Origin: SpSt-501 sp037481615
GTDB lineage: Bacteria; Desulfobacterota; Desulfobacteria; Desulfobacterales; SpSt-501
DNA: 64,000 nucleotides
NCBI GenBank assembly: GCA_037481615.1
Contig: JBBFLI010000004.1
Direction: 5' to 3' (one strand)
Positions 52,185 through 60,937 of the stretch are shown here, piece by piece. A model generated the notes under the pieces. That model worked only from the letters and a program-made list of their open reading frames with translations. It searched no databases and had not been told where the DNA came from. How positions within the stretch are numbered: position 1 is the stretch's first letter; each line of letters begins with the position of its first letter. Position numbers and translations under genes: made by a program.

Positions 52185-52219
52185 GGCAACCATCCCCTTT
52201 CTCTCGTGGAATAAAGAAA

Positions 52220-52241
52220 AAGACCGGCCGTCACCGGTCTT
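52220..52241 (-). promoter_or_regulatory. Terminator-like hairpin in the PxxKW leader
   Basis: On the minus strand: stem AAGACCGG / CCGGTCTT, loop TGACGG, followed by TTTCTTTATT. It lies between the predicted start (about 52254) and the ATG (52184), so it may act as an attenuator. On the plus strand it is followed by AGACTTTTC, so bidirectional termination between the divergent genes is another reading. Confidence 0.55.
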
Positions 52242-52260
52242 AGACTTTTCAAAGCGGGAA

Positions 52261-52289
52261 GGATAACACATTGTATTCTAGCTTGTCAA
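52261..52289 (-). promoter_or_regulatory. Possible promoter of the PxxKW gene
   Basis: Minus-strand -35 TTGACA (52289-52284, perfect), 17-nt spacer, weak -10 TTATCC (52266-52261). Predicted leader about 70 nt. Confidence 0.4.
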
Positions 52290-52318
52290 GACTAAAACGT
52301 GTTGATAAGCTCCCTCCC

Positions 52319-53662
52319 ATGGAAACCGAACGCATTCAAAGCCTCGACCCCGAAAGCACCCGCATCGCCAGCCTGGGGCCCTGCCGCGTTCCGAGCCGTG
52401 TCGCCCGCCGGGCGCGGGGGGGGAACGACATCTCCTACGTCTCCGACGAGGACCGCATCCTGATCGACGTCAACCTCTCGCGCATCGGCGGTCAGCTCGC
52501 CCGCGGGGAGATGCCGGCCGCCTACGAGCTCGCCGGCCCGCGGCGCATGCTCTTTTTCGACCCGAGCAAGCTCAAGTGCGCCCTCGTGACCTGCGGCGGC
52601 CTCTGCCCGGGGCTGAACGACATCATCCGCTCGATCGTCTTCGAGCTGCACTACGGCTACGGCGTGCCCACCATCTTCGGCGTGCGCTACGGCCTGAAGG
52701 GCTTCATCGCCCGCTACGGCTACGACATGATGCCGCTCACCCCCTCCGCCGTGGTGAACATCCACGAGCGCGGCGGGGTCGTGATCGGCTCGAGCCGCGG
52801 ACCCGAGGACATCGAAGAGATCGTGGACACCCTCGAGCGGATGAGCATCGGCATCCTCTTCATGATCGGCGGGGACGGGACGATGCGGGCGGCGACGGCG
52901 ATCGCCGACGCCGTCCTGCGCCGGGGTCTCAAGATCGCCATCGTGGGCGTCCCCAAGACGATCGACAACGACATCCTGCTCGTCTCCCGCTCCTTCGGGT
53001 TCGACACCGCGGTCGAGGTCTCGACCCGCGCCATCCTGGGGGCCAGCAACGAGGCCGAGGGCTACCCGAACGGGATCGGGCTGATCAAGCTCATGGGCCG
53101 CGAATCCGGCTTCATCGCCGCCACGGCCACCCTGGCCCAGCAGGACGTCAATTTCGTCCTCATCCCCGAGGTGGATTTCGACCTCGAGGGGCCGAACGGC
53201 CTGCTGGCCAGCCTGGAGCGGCGCCTTGCGGACCGGGGCCACGCCGTGATCGTCGTGGCCGAGGGGGCGGGCCAGAAGTTCTTCGCCGACGAGCCCGTCG
53301 AGCGCGACGCCTCCGGCAACATCCGCCTCAAGGACATCGGCCTGTTTCTCAAGCGACGGATCACCGAGCATTTTCGGCGTCGCGGCATCGAAATCTCCAT
53401 CCGCTACATCGACCCGAGCTACATGATCCGCAGCCTGCCGGCCAACGCGAACGACCGCGTCTTCTGCAACTTCCTCGGCCGCAACGCCGTGCATGCCGGC
53501 ATGGCGGGCAAGACCGACCTGCTCATCGGCAACTGGAACAACCATTTCGTCCATGTCCCGATGAAGCTTCTCGCCGGCAAGCGCAAGCATGTCGACCCGC
53601 GCGGCATGCTCTGGCGCAGCGTCCTCGAAGCCACCGGGCAGGGCTCGCTCAAGAACCCCTGA
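52319..53662 (+). CDS. 6-phosphofructokinase (group III, plant-like)
   Basis: A 447-residue phosphofructokinase of the long group found in plants, spirochaetes and Desulfobacterota. Motifs in order: TCGGLCPGLNDIIRS (nucleotide loop), IGGDGTMRAA, VPKTIDNDI (catalytic Asp), GRESGFIAATATLA and IDPSYMIRS. GGDGT at the phosphoryl-donor site points to ATP rather than pyrophosphate (which has GGDDT). The Lys in PKTIDND is often taken as a pyrophosphate mark, but also occurs in ATP enzymes of this group. So ATP use is likely but not certain. Start: ATG at 52319; an in-frame ATG at 52271 would lie inside the presumed promoter. With the aldolase at 56.7 kb it supplies glycolysis. Confidence 0.9.
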   Translation: METERIQSLDPESTRIASLGPCRVPSRVARRARGGNDISYVSDEDRILIDVNLSRIGGQLARGEMPAAYELAGPRRMLFFDPSKLKCALVTCGGLCPGLNDIIRSIVFELHYGYGVPTIFGVRYGLKGFIARYGYDMMPLTPSAVVNIHERGGVVIGSSRGPEDIEEIVDTLERMSIGILFMIGGDGTMRAATAIADAVLRRGLKIAIVGVPKTIDNDILLVSRSFGFDTAVEVSTRAILGASNEAEGYPNGIGLIKLMGRESGFIAATATLAQQDVNFVLIPEVDFDLEGPNGLLASLERRLADRGHAVIVVAEGAGQKFFADEPVERDASGNIRLKDIGLFLKRRITEHFRRRGIEISIRYIDPSYMIRSLPANANDRVFCNFLGRNAVHAGMAGKTDLLIGNWNNHFVHVPMKLLAGKRKHVDPRGMLWRSVLEATGQGSLKNP

Positions 53663-53674
53663 GGCAGAAAGGTT

Positions 53675-55630
53675 TCAGTCGAGCTCGAGAAACGCCCGGC
53701 CGCGGACGCCGATGCGCCGCAGCGTCTTCTCGGGTTCGCCCGAATCGAGAAAGCGCGTCCGCCCGGTCACGCCGACGAAGCCCTCCGGCGCACGCAGGGC
53801 CGCCGCGACGTCCGCCGGCGCGCGCGCCCCCGTCCGGGAGAACGCCTCGATCAAGATCGAGGCCGAATCGAACGTCAGGGCCTCGATCAGCCCCGGCGGC
53901 TCGCCGTAGTTCTCCTCGTGAGCCTCCACAAAGCGACGCACCCGGGGGTCCCGGCTGCCGGCGAAGAAGGCGTCGACGAACACCGCCTCCTGCACATAGG
54001 GCGCGGCGAGGCGCAGCAGCGCCTCCGAGTTCCACAGATTGGTGCCGAGGAGGAAGACGTCCCGGATATCGTGGAAGGCGAGCTGGGGGGCGATCATCGC
54101 CACCTTGCGGGGCTCATCGGGGAGGAAGACGGCCTGAAAGCGGCAGACGCGGACCGTATCCGCAGGCGCCTCCCCGCGGCCCCGCCGCGAGACCGCCCGC
54201 GGGGCTTCGCGTCGCTCGGCGGCCGGATCCTTCGGCACCACCTCGGTGAAGGGCAGCAGTCGGGAAATGGCCGGGGTGAAATCGGTCGCGCGCGGGTCGT
54301 AAGCGACCGCCGCGAGCAGCCTTCCGCCGCGATCCTCGAACATCCGGCGGAAAAGCTCGAGAAACGTCCGCCCATAGGGCTCGTCGGGGTACAGGGCCAC
54401 CGCCTCGGTCACGCCCAGCGGCCCGACGGCGAAGCCGACCAGGTCCTGCACCTGGGCCGCGGGGGTGACGAAATTGCGGAAGACGGGCCCGCCGGGCCGT
54501 GTGACCCCCTCCCGCTGGGTGAGCGCCAGGAGCGGGATGCCCAGCCGTTCCGCCTCGGCCAGGACGGACTCGAGGTGCACGAGGGGCCCCACCACGGCGG
54601 ACACCTGTTGCTCGGCGAGTTCGCGCAGGGCCGTCCCGGTGCGGTCCGCCTCCGAGGCCGTGTCGCGCACCAGGAGCTCGACCGGCGGGATCCCCCCGGC
54701 GGCGTGGTGCAGGTGGAGAGCGAGTTCCAGGCCGCGAAGCGCCCGCTGCCCGACGGCCTGGTGCGATCCGCTCAACGGCAAGAGCCCGCCGATCCGCAAG
54801 GGCTTCGCCGGCATCCGGCGCTCGAGCCCGGAGAGTTCGCGCCGGGCCCGCTCCGCCTCCTCGTGATCCGGGAAGCGCCGCAGGAAGGCTTCCAGCAGCC
54901 CCCGCGCCTCGCCGACCCGTCCCTCGCGGGCAAAAAGCATCCCCGCCTGAAACAGCAGGTAGTCCATCCGCAACGCCTCGCCGCGGCGACCGGCGAGCTC
55001 CCGCGCCTCCTCCGGGCTCAACCGCAGCAGGGCGAGACGCAGACGCGCCGCCGCGGCGTCCCGCTCGGGGGCCGGGGCCTCCTGCAGGGCCTGGAGCAGG
55101 AACTCCACCGCCCCGAGGCGGTCGCCCCGACGGGAGCGGCCCTCGGCCCGCAGCGTCCAGGCCCGCAGGCGCTGGTTCGGGTTTTCCGCCGCGGCAAGCG
55201 CGGCGGGAAAGAACGCTTCGATCTCGTCGGGTCGGCCTTCGGCCAGAAACAGCGCCAGCCGCTCGAGGTGCGCCTCGGCGGCGAACGGGCTCGCGGGGTA
55301 TTCGGCGAGCAGCCGGTCGTAAGCCCGGCGGGCCGCGGGAAACTCCCCCCGCAGACCCTGGATCTTCCCCAGGCGCATGAGCGCCGCCGGGGCCGAAGGT
55401 TCGGCGGGATGGCGCTCGAGGTAGTCTTCGAACAGAGCGGCGGACTCCGCAAGCGCGCCTTCCTGGTAACGGCGCTCGGCCTGTTCGAAGAGGCGGCGGG
55501 CCTCGGGCCGCTCGGCCGGGGCGGCGGCCGGCGGCCGGGCCCGCGGCGCGCAGGAGAGGGAAAGGAAGAACGCCGCCAGCGCCACCAAAAAGAGGACGCC
55601 GCACCGGCAGCTCGGGATCCGGCTGTTCAT
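53675..55630 (-). CDS. TPR lipoprotein with periplasmic ligand-binding domain (LpoA/LivK-like)
   Basis: A 651-residue predicted lipoprotein: signal peptide with lipobox LSLSC (Cys about 27), a TPR solenoid (about 40-275; repeated alpha-alpha units such as AESAALFEDYLERHPAEPSAP), then a type I periplasmic binding fold (about 280-650): RIGGLLPLSGSHQAVGQRAL, VSAVVGPLVH and ALTFDSASILIEAF. This plan matches the penicillin-binding protein activator LpoA and its relatives in Desulfobacterota. A role in peptidoglycan synthase control is plausible; amino-acid binding is the alternative. It is convergent with the phosphofructokinase gene (12-bp gap). Confidence 0.87.
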   Translation of the reverse strand: MNSRIPSCRCGVLFLVALAAFFLSLSCAPRARPPAAAPAERPEARRLFEQAERRYQEGALAESAALFEDYLERHPAEPSAPAALMRLGKIQGLRGEFPAARRAYDRLLAEYPASPFAAEAHLERLALFLAEGRPDEIEAFFPAALAAAENPNQRLRAWTLRAEGRSRRGDRLGAVEFLLQALQEAPAPERDAAAARLRLALLRLSPEEARELAGRRGEALRMDYLLFQAGMLFAREGRVGEARGLLEAFLRRFPDHEEAERARRELSGLERRMPAKPLRIGGLLPLSGSHQAVGQRALRGLELALHLHHAAGGIPPVELLVRDTASEADRTGTALRELAEQQVSAVVGPLVHLESVLAEAERLGIPLLALTQREGVTRPGGPVFRNFVTPAAQVQDLVGFAVGPLGVTEAVALYPDEPYGRTFLELFRRMFEDRGGRLLAAVAYDPRATDFTPAISRLLPFTEVVPKDPAAERREAPRAVSRRGRGEAPADTVRVCRFQAVFLPDEPRKVAMIAPQLAFHDIRDVFLLGTNLWNSEALLRLAAPYVQEAVFVDAFFAGSRDPRVRRFVEAHEENYGEPPGLIEALTFDSASILIEAFSRTGARAPADVAAALRAPEGFVGVTGRTRFLDSGEPEKTLRRIGVRGRAFLELD

Positions 55631-55836
55631 GACCGGTCACCTCGAAATGCGGTTGTCCCCCTGCCCGGGAATGTCAGGGAGGCAGGGAGCATACACGAGA
55701 CGCGCTGTTTTGCAACCCCGGCCCGGCGGCCGCCGCACCGTCGTCCCGCCGCGGAAGCCGCGCATTAAAGTTCCCGCCCCCCCCGGCGGATAATCCGGGT
55801 GGAACGTCGGAAACCGATTGCGCAGGGGGGACCACC

Positions 55837-56394
55837 ATGAAGCCATGGCTGATCGGGTTCTGGGTCATCGCGCTTCTGATTCCCGCACCGCTCGAGGCCC
55901 AGTTTTACCGCTACACGGACGCGCGGGGCAACGTCCGCTTCACCGACGACATCAACCTGGTCCCGGAGGATCAGCGCGCTCGGGTGCGCCGGTACGCCGA
56001 GGCGGCGGCCCCCGAGACCGAGCCCGCCGCCGAGACGTCGACGTCGCCGACCGCGGCCCGGACCGCTCCCGAGCCGGCCGCGGCGGCCGATGCGGGGTCC
56101 GAGGCCCCGGGCTCCCTCGAAGAAATCCGGGCGCGGATCGAGGAGCGCAAGAAGCGTCTCGAGGCCGAGTACCGGGCGCTCGCGGACGAGCGGGCGGCAC
56201 TCGCCCAGGAAAAGGAGGCCCGTAAGTCGCGCGAGCAGATCCAGGCCTACAACCGGCGGGTCGAGGCGTTCAATCAGCGGGCGGCGCGCTACGAAGAGGA
56301 CACCGAGACGTTGCGCCGCGAGGTCGAGGCGTTCAACCGGCGCCTGATCGAGGAAAACGCCCGCGCCGCCGGAGGCTCCCCGCCCCGAAATTAG
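55837..56394 (+). CDS. DUF4124 periplasmic protein with coiled coil
   Basis: A 185-residue exported protein: signal peptide (about 1-22, LIPAPLEA cleavage region), DUF4124 domain (FYRYTDARGNVRFTDDINLVP), an Ala/Pro/Thr-rich linker (about 52-88) and a long charged coiled coil (about 90-172). DUF4124 proteins are periplasmic, with an unknown role. The ATG at 55837 is preceded by GGGGGG. It is divergent from the LpoA-like gene. Confidence 0.88.
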   Translation: MKPWLIGFWVIALLIPAPLEAQFYRYTDARGNVRFTDDINLVPEDQRARVRRYAEAAAPETEPAAETSTSPTAARTAPEPAAAADAGSEAPGSLEEIRARIEERKKRLEAEYRALADERAALAQEKEARKSREQIQAYNRRVEAFNQRAARYEEDTETLRREVEAFNRRLIEENARAAGGSPPRN

Positions 56395-56467
56395 TTGCAT
56401 CCCCGCCCGATCCGGACTATCCTGAGCCGATCGGTCCTCATTTCGAGGGCCCCCCGGCGTCCGGCGC

Positions 56468-56707
56468 ATGAGCGGCATCGAATCGCAAAGCGGCATCGTG
56501 CCTTATCGCCCCCGGGAGGTGGCGGCGGATCCCTTCGGCTTCATCCGGCGCCCGATCCCCTCCCCCGACTTGCGCCGGGGGCGGGTTTCCCCCGCCCCTT
56601 TGCCGAGGGTCGTCACGGCGGGGCCCCCGCCTCCGGTGCTCCCCCGGGGCTACGGGAGGGGTTCCCCCGCCCCCCCCGCAGGCACAAGCATCGATCTCTT
56701 CGTCTGA
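56468..56707 (+). CDS. Possible small hypothetical protein before the aldolase
   Basis: A 79-residue frame (MSGIESQSGIVPYRP, ending GTSIDLFV) fills most of the 333-bp gap before the aldolase gene. The start and end resemble short low-complexity proteins in related genomes, but the middle is Pro/Arg-rich and there is no good ribosome site. It ends 20 bp before the aldolase ATG. It may be real, or an accident of GC-rich DNA; nothing else coding is visible between 56395 and 56727. Confidence 0.35.
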   Translation: MSGIESQSGIVPYRPREVAADPFGFIRRPIPSPDLRRGRVSPAPLPRVVTAGPPPPVLPRGYGRGSPAPPAGTSIDLFV

Positions 56708-56727
56708 AACCCACAGAGGAGGTTCCC

Positions 56728-58023
56728 ATGGCGGCACGCAAGCCCGGCATTCCCCGCGGTTACCGCAAGGCTCTGGAGATCGGACGCCCCCCGAACGTCC
56801 GCGCGCTCTTTCCCCATTCCTCGGCCCTGCTCGTGAGCGGCAAGTTCATCGACCGGGCGATGCTCGCCAAGGGCCGCGCCGTGGCCCTGGCGGCGAACGG
56901 CCGCAACGCCTTCGTCATCCGGGGGGTGCTGCGCGCCGCCCAGCGGGCCAACGCCGCGCTCATTGTGGAAATCGCCAAGTCCGAGGGCGGGATGAACGCC
57001 TACTGCGCCGTCAACTTCTGGAATCTCGCCCGGCTGGTCGACACCTTCTGCAACGAGATGGGCATCACGGTGCCGGTGGCCATTCACGCCGACCATTACG
57101 GCATCAAGGGGCCGAAGGACCTGGAAACCGCCCGGACCGAAATCCCCTCCATGTTCGAGGCGGGGATCACCTCCATCGCCATCGACGCCTCGCATCTGCC
57201 CGACGCCGAAAACCTGCTGGCCAGCATCGAGCTCAACCCCCTCGTGCCGCGCTGGGCGGGGCTGGAGACCGAGGTGGGCGAGATCAAGGGCTCCCAGGGG
57301 TTGTCCACCCCCGAGGAGGCCCTCTTTCTGATCCGCGGCCTGAACGCCCACGGGATCTTCCCGGACTGGATCGCCCTGAACAACGGGACCACCCACGGCA
57401 TCGAGGAGAGCGACTCCGGCATCCAGGTCGAACTCACCCGCCGGATCCACGAGGTCCTGGCCCCCTACGGCGTCTCCGGGGCCCAGCACGGCACCTCGGG
57501 CAACAGCAGCGAACGGCTGCGGGCGATCGCCGAGACGACCCGCACGACCAAGGCCAACGTCGCCACCTCGCTGCAGATGATCTCCTGGGGCGTCGAGGTG
57601 AACGATTACGGCAACGCCATCCTGGACGGCGGGGGACGCTTCATCAAGCACCCCGATCGCGGCATGAGCGACGCCTTGTGGCAGGAGATGGTCGCTTACG
57701 CCGACGCCCGGGGACTCAAGCCGGGGGATTACAAGAAACTCAACCTGCCCTTCGAAAACAAGCTCCTCGCCCAGCCGCGGGCGATCCGCGAGCGCATGGT
57801 CCGGGGGGTGGAGGAATTCGCCTACCACCTGATCCGGCGGGTGTTCCGTTCCGAGGACACCGCCCCGATCGCCCTCGAGCTCATCCTCGAAAGCCGCAGC
57901 TACCGCCCACCGGCCAAGGCGCGGCGGATCGAGAAGCCCGCCGCCTGGACGCCCGAGCGCATCCGCGGGCAGGCCGCCGGGCTCGAGACCGACAAGGGGC
58001 CGAAAGGCGATTTCGACGACTGA
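56728..58023 (+). CDS. fba: Class II fructose-bisphosphate aldolase
   Basis: A 431-residue zinc-dependent aldolase that splits fructose-1,6-bisphosphate. Visible: VAIHADHYG (metal-binding His, catalytic Asp), IAIDASHLPDAENL, ETEVGEIKG (metal Glu), ALNNGTTHGI (metal His region) and AQHGTSGNSSE in place of the common VLHGGSG phosphate-binding loop. It is a longer subtype than E. coli FbaA, found in Desulfobacterota. Start: ATG at 56728 with AGAGGAGG five bases before it; the frame is open upstream but that part is not protein-like. A strong hairpin follows the stop. Confidence 0.9.
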   Translation: MAARKPGIPRGYRKALEIGRPPNVRALFPHSSALLVSGKFIDRAMLAKGRAVALAANGRNAFVIRGVLRAAQRANAALIVEIAKSEGGMNAYCAVNFWNLARLVDTFCNEMGITVPVAIHADHYGIKGPKDLETARTEIPSMFEAGITSIAIDASHLPDAENLLASIELNPLVPRWAGLETEVGEIKGSQGLSTPEEALFLIRGLNAHGIFPDWIALNNGTTHGIEESDSGIQVELTRRIHEVLAPYGVSGAQHGTSGNSSERLRAIAETTRTTKANVATSLQMISWGVEVNDYGNAILDGGGRFIKHPDRGMSDALWQEMVAYADARGLKPGDYKKLNLPFENKLLAQPRAIRERMVRGVEEFAYHLIRRVFRSEDTAPIALELILESRSYRPPAKARRIEKPAAWTPERIRGQAAGLETDKGPKGDFDD

Positions 58024-58029
58024 GCCGCC

Positions 58030-58061
58030 GTCCGGGCGCCCCGCGCCGGGGGCGCCCGGAC
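58030..58061 (+). terminator. Likely terminator of the aldolase gene
   Basis: A perfect 13-bp stem (GTCCGGGCGCCCC / GGGGCGCCCGGAC) with a 6-nt loop starts 7 bp after the stop. The following sequence is C/T-rich rather than a clean T-run. Confidence 0.6.
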
Positions 58062-58169
58062 CGCCCTCCGCCTCCTCCTTCATTCCCCCACCCCGCGCGC
58101 CCCGCCTGATTCTTTTCCGCTAAAGTTTTGGGCTCCCCTGCCGATACCTCCGGTCAGGAGACATGCCGG

Positions 58170-58715
58170 ATGCAGATCGACGGACCCCGGATGCAGTGCC
58201 TGCTCGAGTGCTACGGCCGGAAACTGGCCGCCGCCCGCCGAAAGGGGGAAGCGCCGGCGGGCGCCCAGGCCGCCGAGGGCCCCCTCTCGCGCGAAGAGAC
58301 GCGGGAGGCGGCGCGGGCGAAAATCACCCGCCAGCTCTGGCGAAGAGTGAGCGGGGTCGTCGCCGGAAGGCTCGCCGGCCGCGAAAGCGGGGATCCGGGC
58401 ATGAGGCAGGAAAAGGAGGCAGCCATGTTGGACGTGATCGGAGAGGCGGCAGCGCAACAAATGCCGCGGATCGGCCTGTACGGGGGGGGCAGAGAGCAGG
58501 AACCGCTCGTACAGAAGACCGAGCGCATGCGCGAAACCCGTCCCGTGGAACAGGCGGGCGAGGGGGAGAAAGCCCGCGCCGAAAGCGAAGAAGGCCGGGT
58601 GCACAACCGCACCCGCCTGGAAAACGGGACGATCATCGTCGAAAAGTACGACGAGGACGGCAAGCTGATCCGTCGCACCCCGCCGGGGTACCTTCCCTTC
58701 GGCGAAATCGCCTGA
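58170..58715 (+). CDS. Hypothetical protein with FlaG-like C-terminal strand
   Basis: A 181-residue soluble protein of no family I can name with certainty. The N-terminal half is charged, helical and Ala/Arg/Glu-rich (CLLECYGRKLAAARRKGEAP; LSREETREAARAKI). The C-terminal end, NGTIIVEKYDEDGKLIRRTP followed by PGYLPFG, has the look of the strand-turn-strand in FlaG-like proteins (cf. VIDxxTGEVIRQIP). Start: ATG at 58170 with AGGAG nine bases before it, not the ATG at 58163 that is too close and out of frame. Convergent with hisF (13-bp gap). Confidence 0.7.
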   Translation: MQIDGPRMQCLLECYGRKLAAARRKGEAPAGAQAAEGPLSREETREAARAKITRQLWRRVSGVVAGRLAGRESGDPGMRQEKEAAMLDVIGEAAAQQMPRIGLYGGGREQEPLVQKTERMRETRPVEQAGEGEKARAESEEGRVHNRTRLENGTIIVEKYDEDGKLIRRTPPGYLPFGEIA

Positions 58716-58728
58716 AGGCCGGCGTCCC

Positions 58729-59508
58729 CTACCAGCGCATGCGGACGGGAACGCCCCAGCGGTGCAGGGCGGACTTGATGGCGGGGATCGTCCAGGTCCC
58801 GAAATGGACCATGGAGGCGATCAGCGCGGCATCCGCGCCCCCGAGGGTCAGGACGTCCCGCAGGTCCTCGGGGCGGCCCGCTCCGCCCGAGGCGATCACC
58901 GGGATCCCCACCCGCGAGGCCATGCGGCCCGTGATCTCGAGTTCGTAGCCCTGCTGCGTCCCGTCGGCGTCGATGGAATTGAGGCAGATCTCGCCCGCCC
59001 CCCGCGCCTCCGCCTCCTCGGCCCACGCCAGCGCATCCCGGCCGGTGGGCACCCGCCCGCCGTCGATCACCACCTCGTAGCCCGAGGGGATGCCCGGGCG
59101 GACCCCCACGCGCAACACATCCATGCCGAGAACGATGCACTGGCGGCCGAAGGCGGCGGCCCCCTCGTCGATCAGCTCCGGCCGTCGCAACGCGGCCGAA
59201 TTCACGCTCACCTTTTCCGCTCCCGCAAGCAGGACGTCGTGCATGTCCGCAACCGAGCGGATCCCGCCGCCCACGGAAAAGGGGATGAAGATCGTTTCGG
59301 CCACCCGCCGCACGACCTCGATCAGGATGCCGCGGCGCTCGGCCGAGGCGGTGATGTCGTAGAAGACGATCTCGTCGGCCCCCTGATCGTAGTAGTGGCG
59401 GGCCATCGCCACGGGGTCGCCGACATCGACGTTTTCGCGGAAGCGGATCCCCTTGGTCGTGCGGCCGTCGCGCACGTCGAGGCAGACGATGATGCGCTTG
59501 CTCAGCAC
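58729..59508 (-). CDS. hisF: Imidazole glycerol phosphate synthase, cyclase subunit
   Basis: A 259-residue TIM barrel that, with HisH, forms the imidazole ring of histidine and releases AICAR. Catalytic aspartates: Asp in IIVCLDVRDGRTTKG and Asp in CLNSIDADGTQQGY; phosphate loops VGGGIRS and ASGGAGRPEDL. Starts with GTG at 59508 inside the end of hisH (7-nt overlap), giving coupled synthesis of the two subunits. A subgroup-like feature is FRENVDVGDPV, as in many HisF. Confidence 0.95.
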   Translation of the reverse strand: MLSKRIIVCLDVRDGRTTKGIRFRENVDVGDPVAMARHYYDQGADEIVFYDITASAERRGILIEVVRRVAETIFIPFSVGGGIRSVADMHDVLLAGAEKVSVNSAALRRPELIDEGAAAFGRQCIVLGMDVLRVGVRPGIPSGYEVVIDGGRVPTGRDALAWAEEAEARGAGEICLNSIDADGTQQGYELEITGRMASRVGIPVIASGGAGRPEDLRDVLTLGGADAALIASMVHFGTWTIPAIKSALHRWGVPVRMRW

Positions 59509-60155
59509 GAAGCCTCCCCTCGCCCCCCGGGGGGCGTCCAGCGGCAGAAATTTTCGAGCAGGCGCAACCCCGGACGGCCGCTCTTTTCGGGATGAAACTG
59601 GACGGCGACGAGGCTGCCGCGGCCGATCACCGCCGGAAAGACGATCCCGTGCTCGCTTTCGGCAAACACGCAGGAAGGATCCTCCGGTTGGGGGTAGAAG
59701 CCGTGGACGAAGTAAAAGGCGTCCTCGGCCGCGAGCCCCTCGAAGATCGGGTGCGGCCGCCGCAGGCGAAGCGAATTCCAGCCCATGTGCGGGATCTTGA
59801 CCGCCCTTCCCTCGGCGTCGCGAAGCCCCGCGGGGAAGGCGCGCACGCGGCCGGCGATCAGGTTCAGGCAGGCGGTGTCGTTCTCCTCGCTGTGGCCGAG
59901 CACGATCTGGCAGCCGAGGCAGATGCCGAGGATCGGCTTGCCTGCGGCGAACTCCCGGGCGAGCGCCCGGTCGATCCCGGGCTCCCGGAGGCTCTCCATC
60001 GCCGCCCCTGCCGCCCCGACGCCGGGGATGAGGATGCGCTCGGCCTCGCCGAGCAGGAGGGGGTCCCGCGTGACCCGCCAGGCGAAGCCGAGGAAGGAGA
60101 GCGCCCGCCCCACGCTGGCCAGGTTTCCGGCACGGTAGTCGACGATCGCAATCAT
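59502..60155 (-). CDS. hisH: Imidazole glycerol phosphate synthase, glutaminase subunit
   Basis: A 217-residue class I glutamine amidotransferase that feeds ammonia to HisF. Nucleophile Cys in GKPILGICLGCQIVLG, oxyanion region PGVGAAG, and the catalytic His-Pro-Glu in VAVQFHPEKSG. The family PHMGWNSL motif is present. ATG at 60155 overlaps the mazG stop by 4 nt. Other his genes are not nearby, so the pathway is split in this genome. Confidence 0.95.
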   Translation of the reverse strand: MIAIVDYRAGNLASVGRALSFLGFAWRVTRDPLLLGEAERILIPGVGAAGAAMESLREPGIDRALAREFAAGKPILGICLGCQIVLGHSEENDTACLNLIAGRVRAFPAGLRDAEGRAVKIPHMGWNSLRLRRPHPIFEGLAAEDAFYFVHGFYPQPEDPSCVFAESEHGIVFPAVIGRGSLVAVQFHPEKSGRPGLRLLENFCRWTPPGGRGEASC

Positions 60156-60937
60156 TCGCCCGCCTTGATCTCCCCCCAGATCCGGTCCTTTTCCGCCTGC
60201 GGCACTTCCTCCGGGCGGCGGCCTTCCGCCGCGAGTCGCGCTTCCAGGGCGCGGAAACGGCGCTCGAATCGATGCACGGCCCCGCGCAGGGCGGCGTCCG
60301 CGGAAACGCCGCAGCGGCGCGCGAGGTTGACGAGGGTGAAGAGCAGATCGCCGATCTCCCGCTCGAGAGCCGCCGGATCGGCGGACGCGCGCGCGACGCG
60401 GAACTCGCCCACCTCCTCTTCGAGCTTCGCGAGCACCCCCTCGGGGCCTTCCCAGTCGAAACCCGCCGCCGACGCGCGCTCGCCGAGCGCCTGGGCGCGC
60501 AGAAGCGGCGGCAGACCGGCCGGGAGGCCGTCGAGCCGGGAGGCCGGCCCCGGCCCGCCCCCCTTTTCCTCCCTCTTGATGCGGCGCCAGTTCCGCAGCA
60601 CCTCGGCGCTGTCCGCGGCGCGGGCGGCGCCGAAGACGTGGGGGTGGCGGCGGGTCATCTTCTCCGTGATCCCGCGGCAGACGGTCTCGAGATCGAAGCG
60701 CCCCGCCTCCTCGTAGCACTCGCCGAGAAAGAGGACCTGGAAGAGCACATCCCCCAGCTCCTCGCAGACCGGCTCCTCCTCCCCGGAGGCCACGGCGTCG
60801 GCCAACTCGTGGGCCTCTTCGAGCAGGTAGCGCACCATGGAGGCCGGGGTCTGTTCCCGGTCCCACGGGCAGCCCCCCGGCCCCCGCAGGCACCGAATCA
60901 GCCGCCGGAGCGCTTCCACGGCCTCGGCGGCGCTCAT
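60152..60937 (-). CDS. mazG: Nucleoside triphosphate pyrophosphohydrolase MazG
   Basis: A 261-residue protein with two MazG domains. N-terminal: CPWDREQTPASM, then YLLEEAHELADAV and EELGDVLFQVLF (ExxE-x12-28-ExxD metal site). C-terminal: LEEEVGEFRVA with REIGDLLFTLVNLAR. It hydrolyses (d)NTPs to monophosphates and can clean damaged nucleotides or lower ppGpp-linked signals. Full two-domain length is kept. It sits between cvpA-like and hisH with 4-nt overlaps on both sides. Confidence 0.94.
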   Translation of the reverse strand: MSAAEAVEALRRLIRCLRGPGGCPWDREQTPASMVRYLLEEAHELADAVASGEEEPVCEELGDVLFQVLFLGECYEEAGRFDLETVCRGITEKMTRRHPHVFGAARAADSAEVLRNWRRIKREEKGGGPGPASRLDGLPAGLPPLLRAQALGERASAAGFDWEGPEGVLAKLEEEVGEFRVARASADPAALEREIGDLLFTLVNLARRCGVSADAALRGAVHRFERRFRALEARLAAEGRRPEEVPQAEKDRIWGEIKAGE

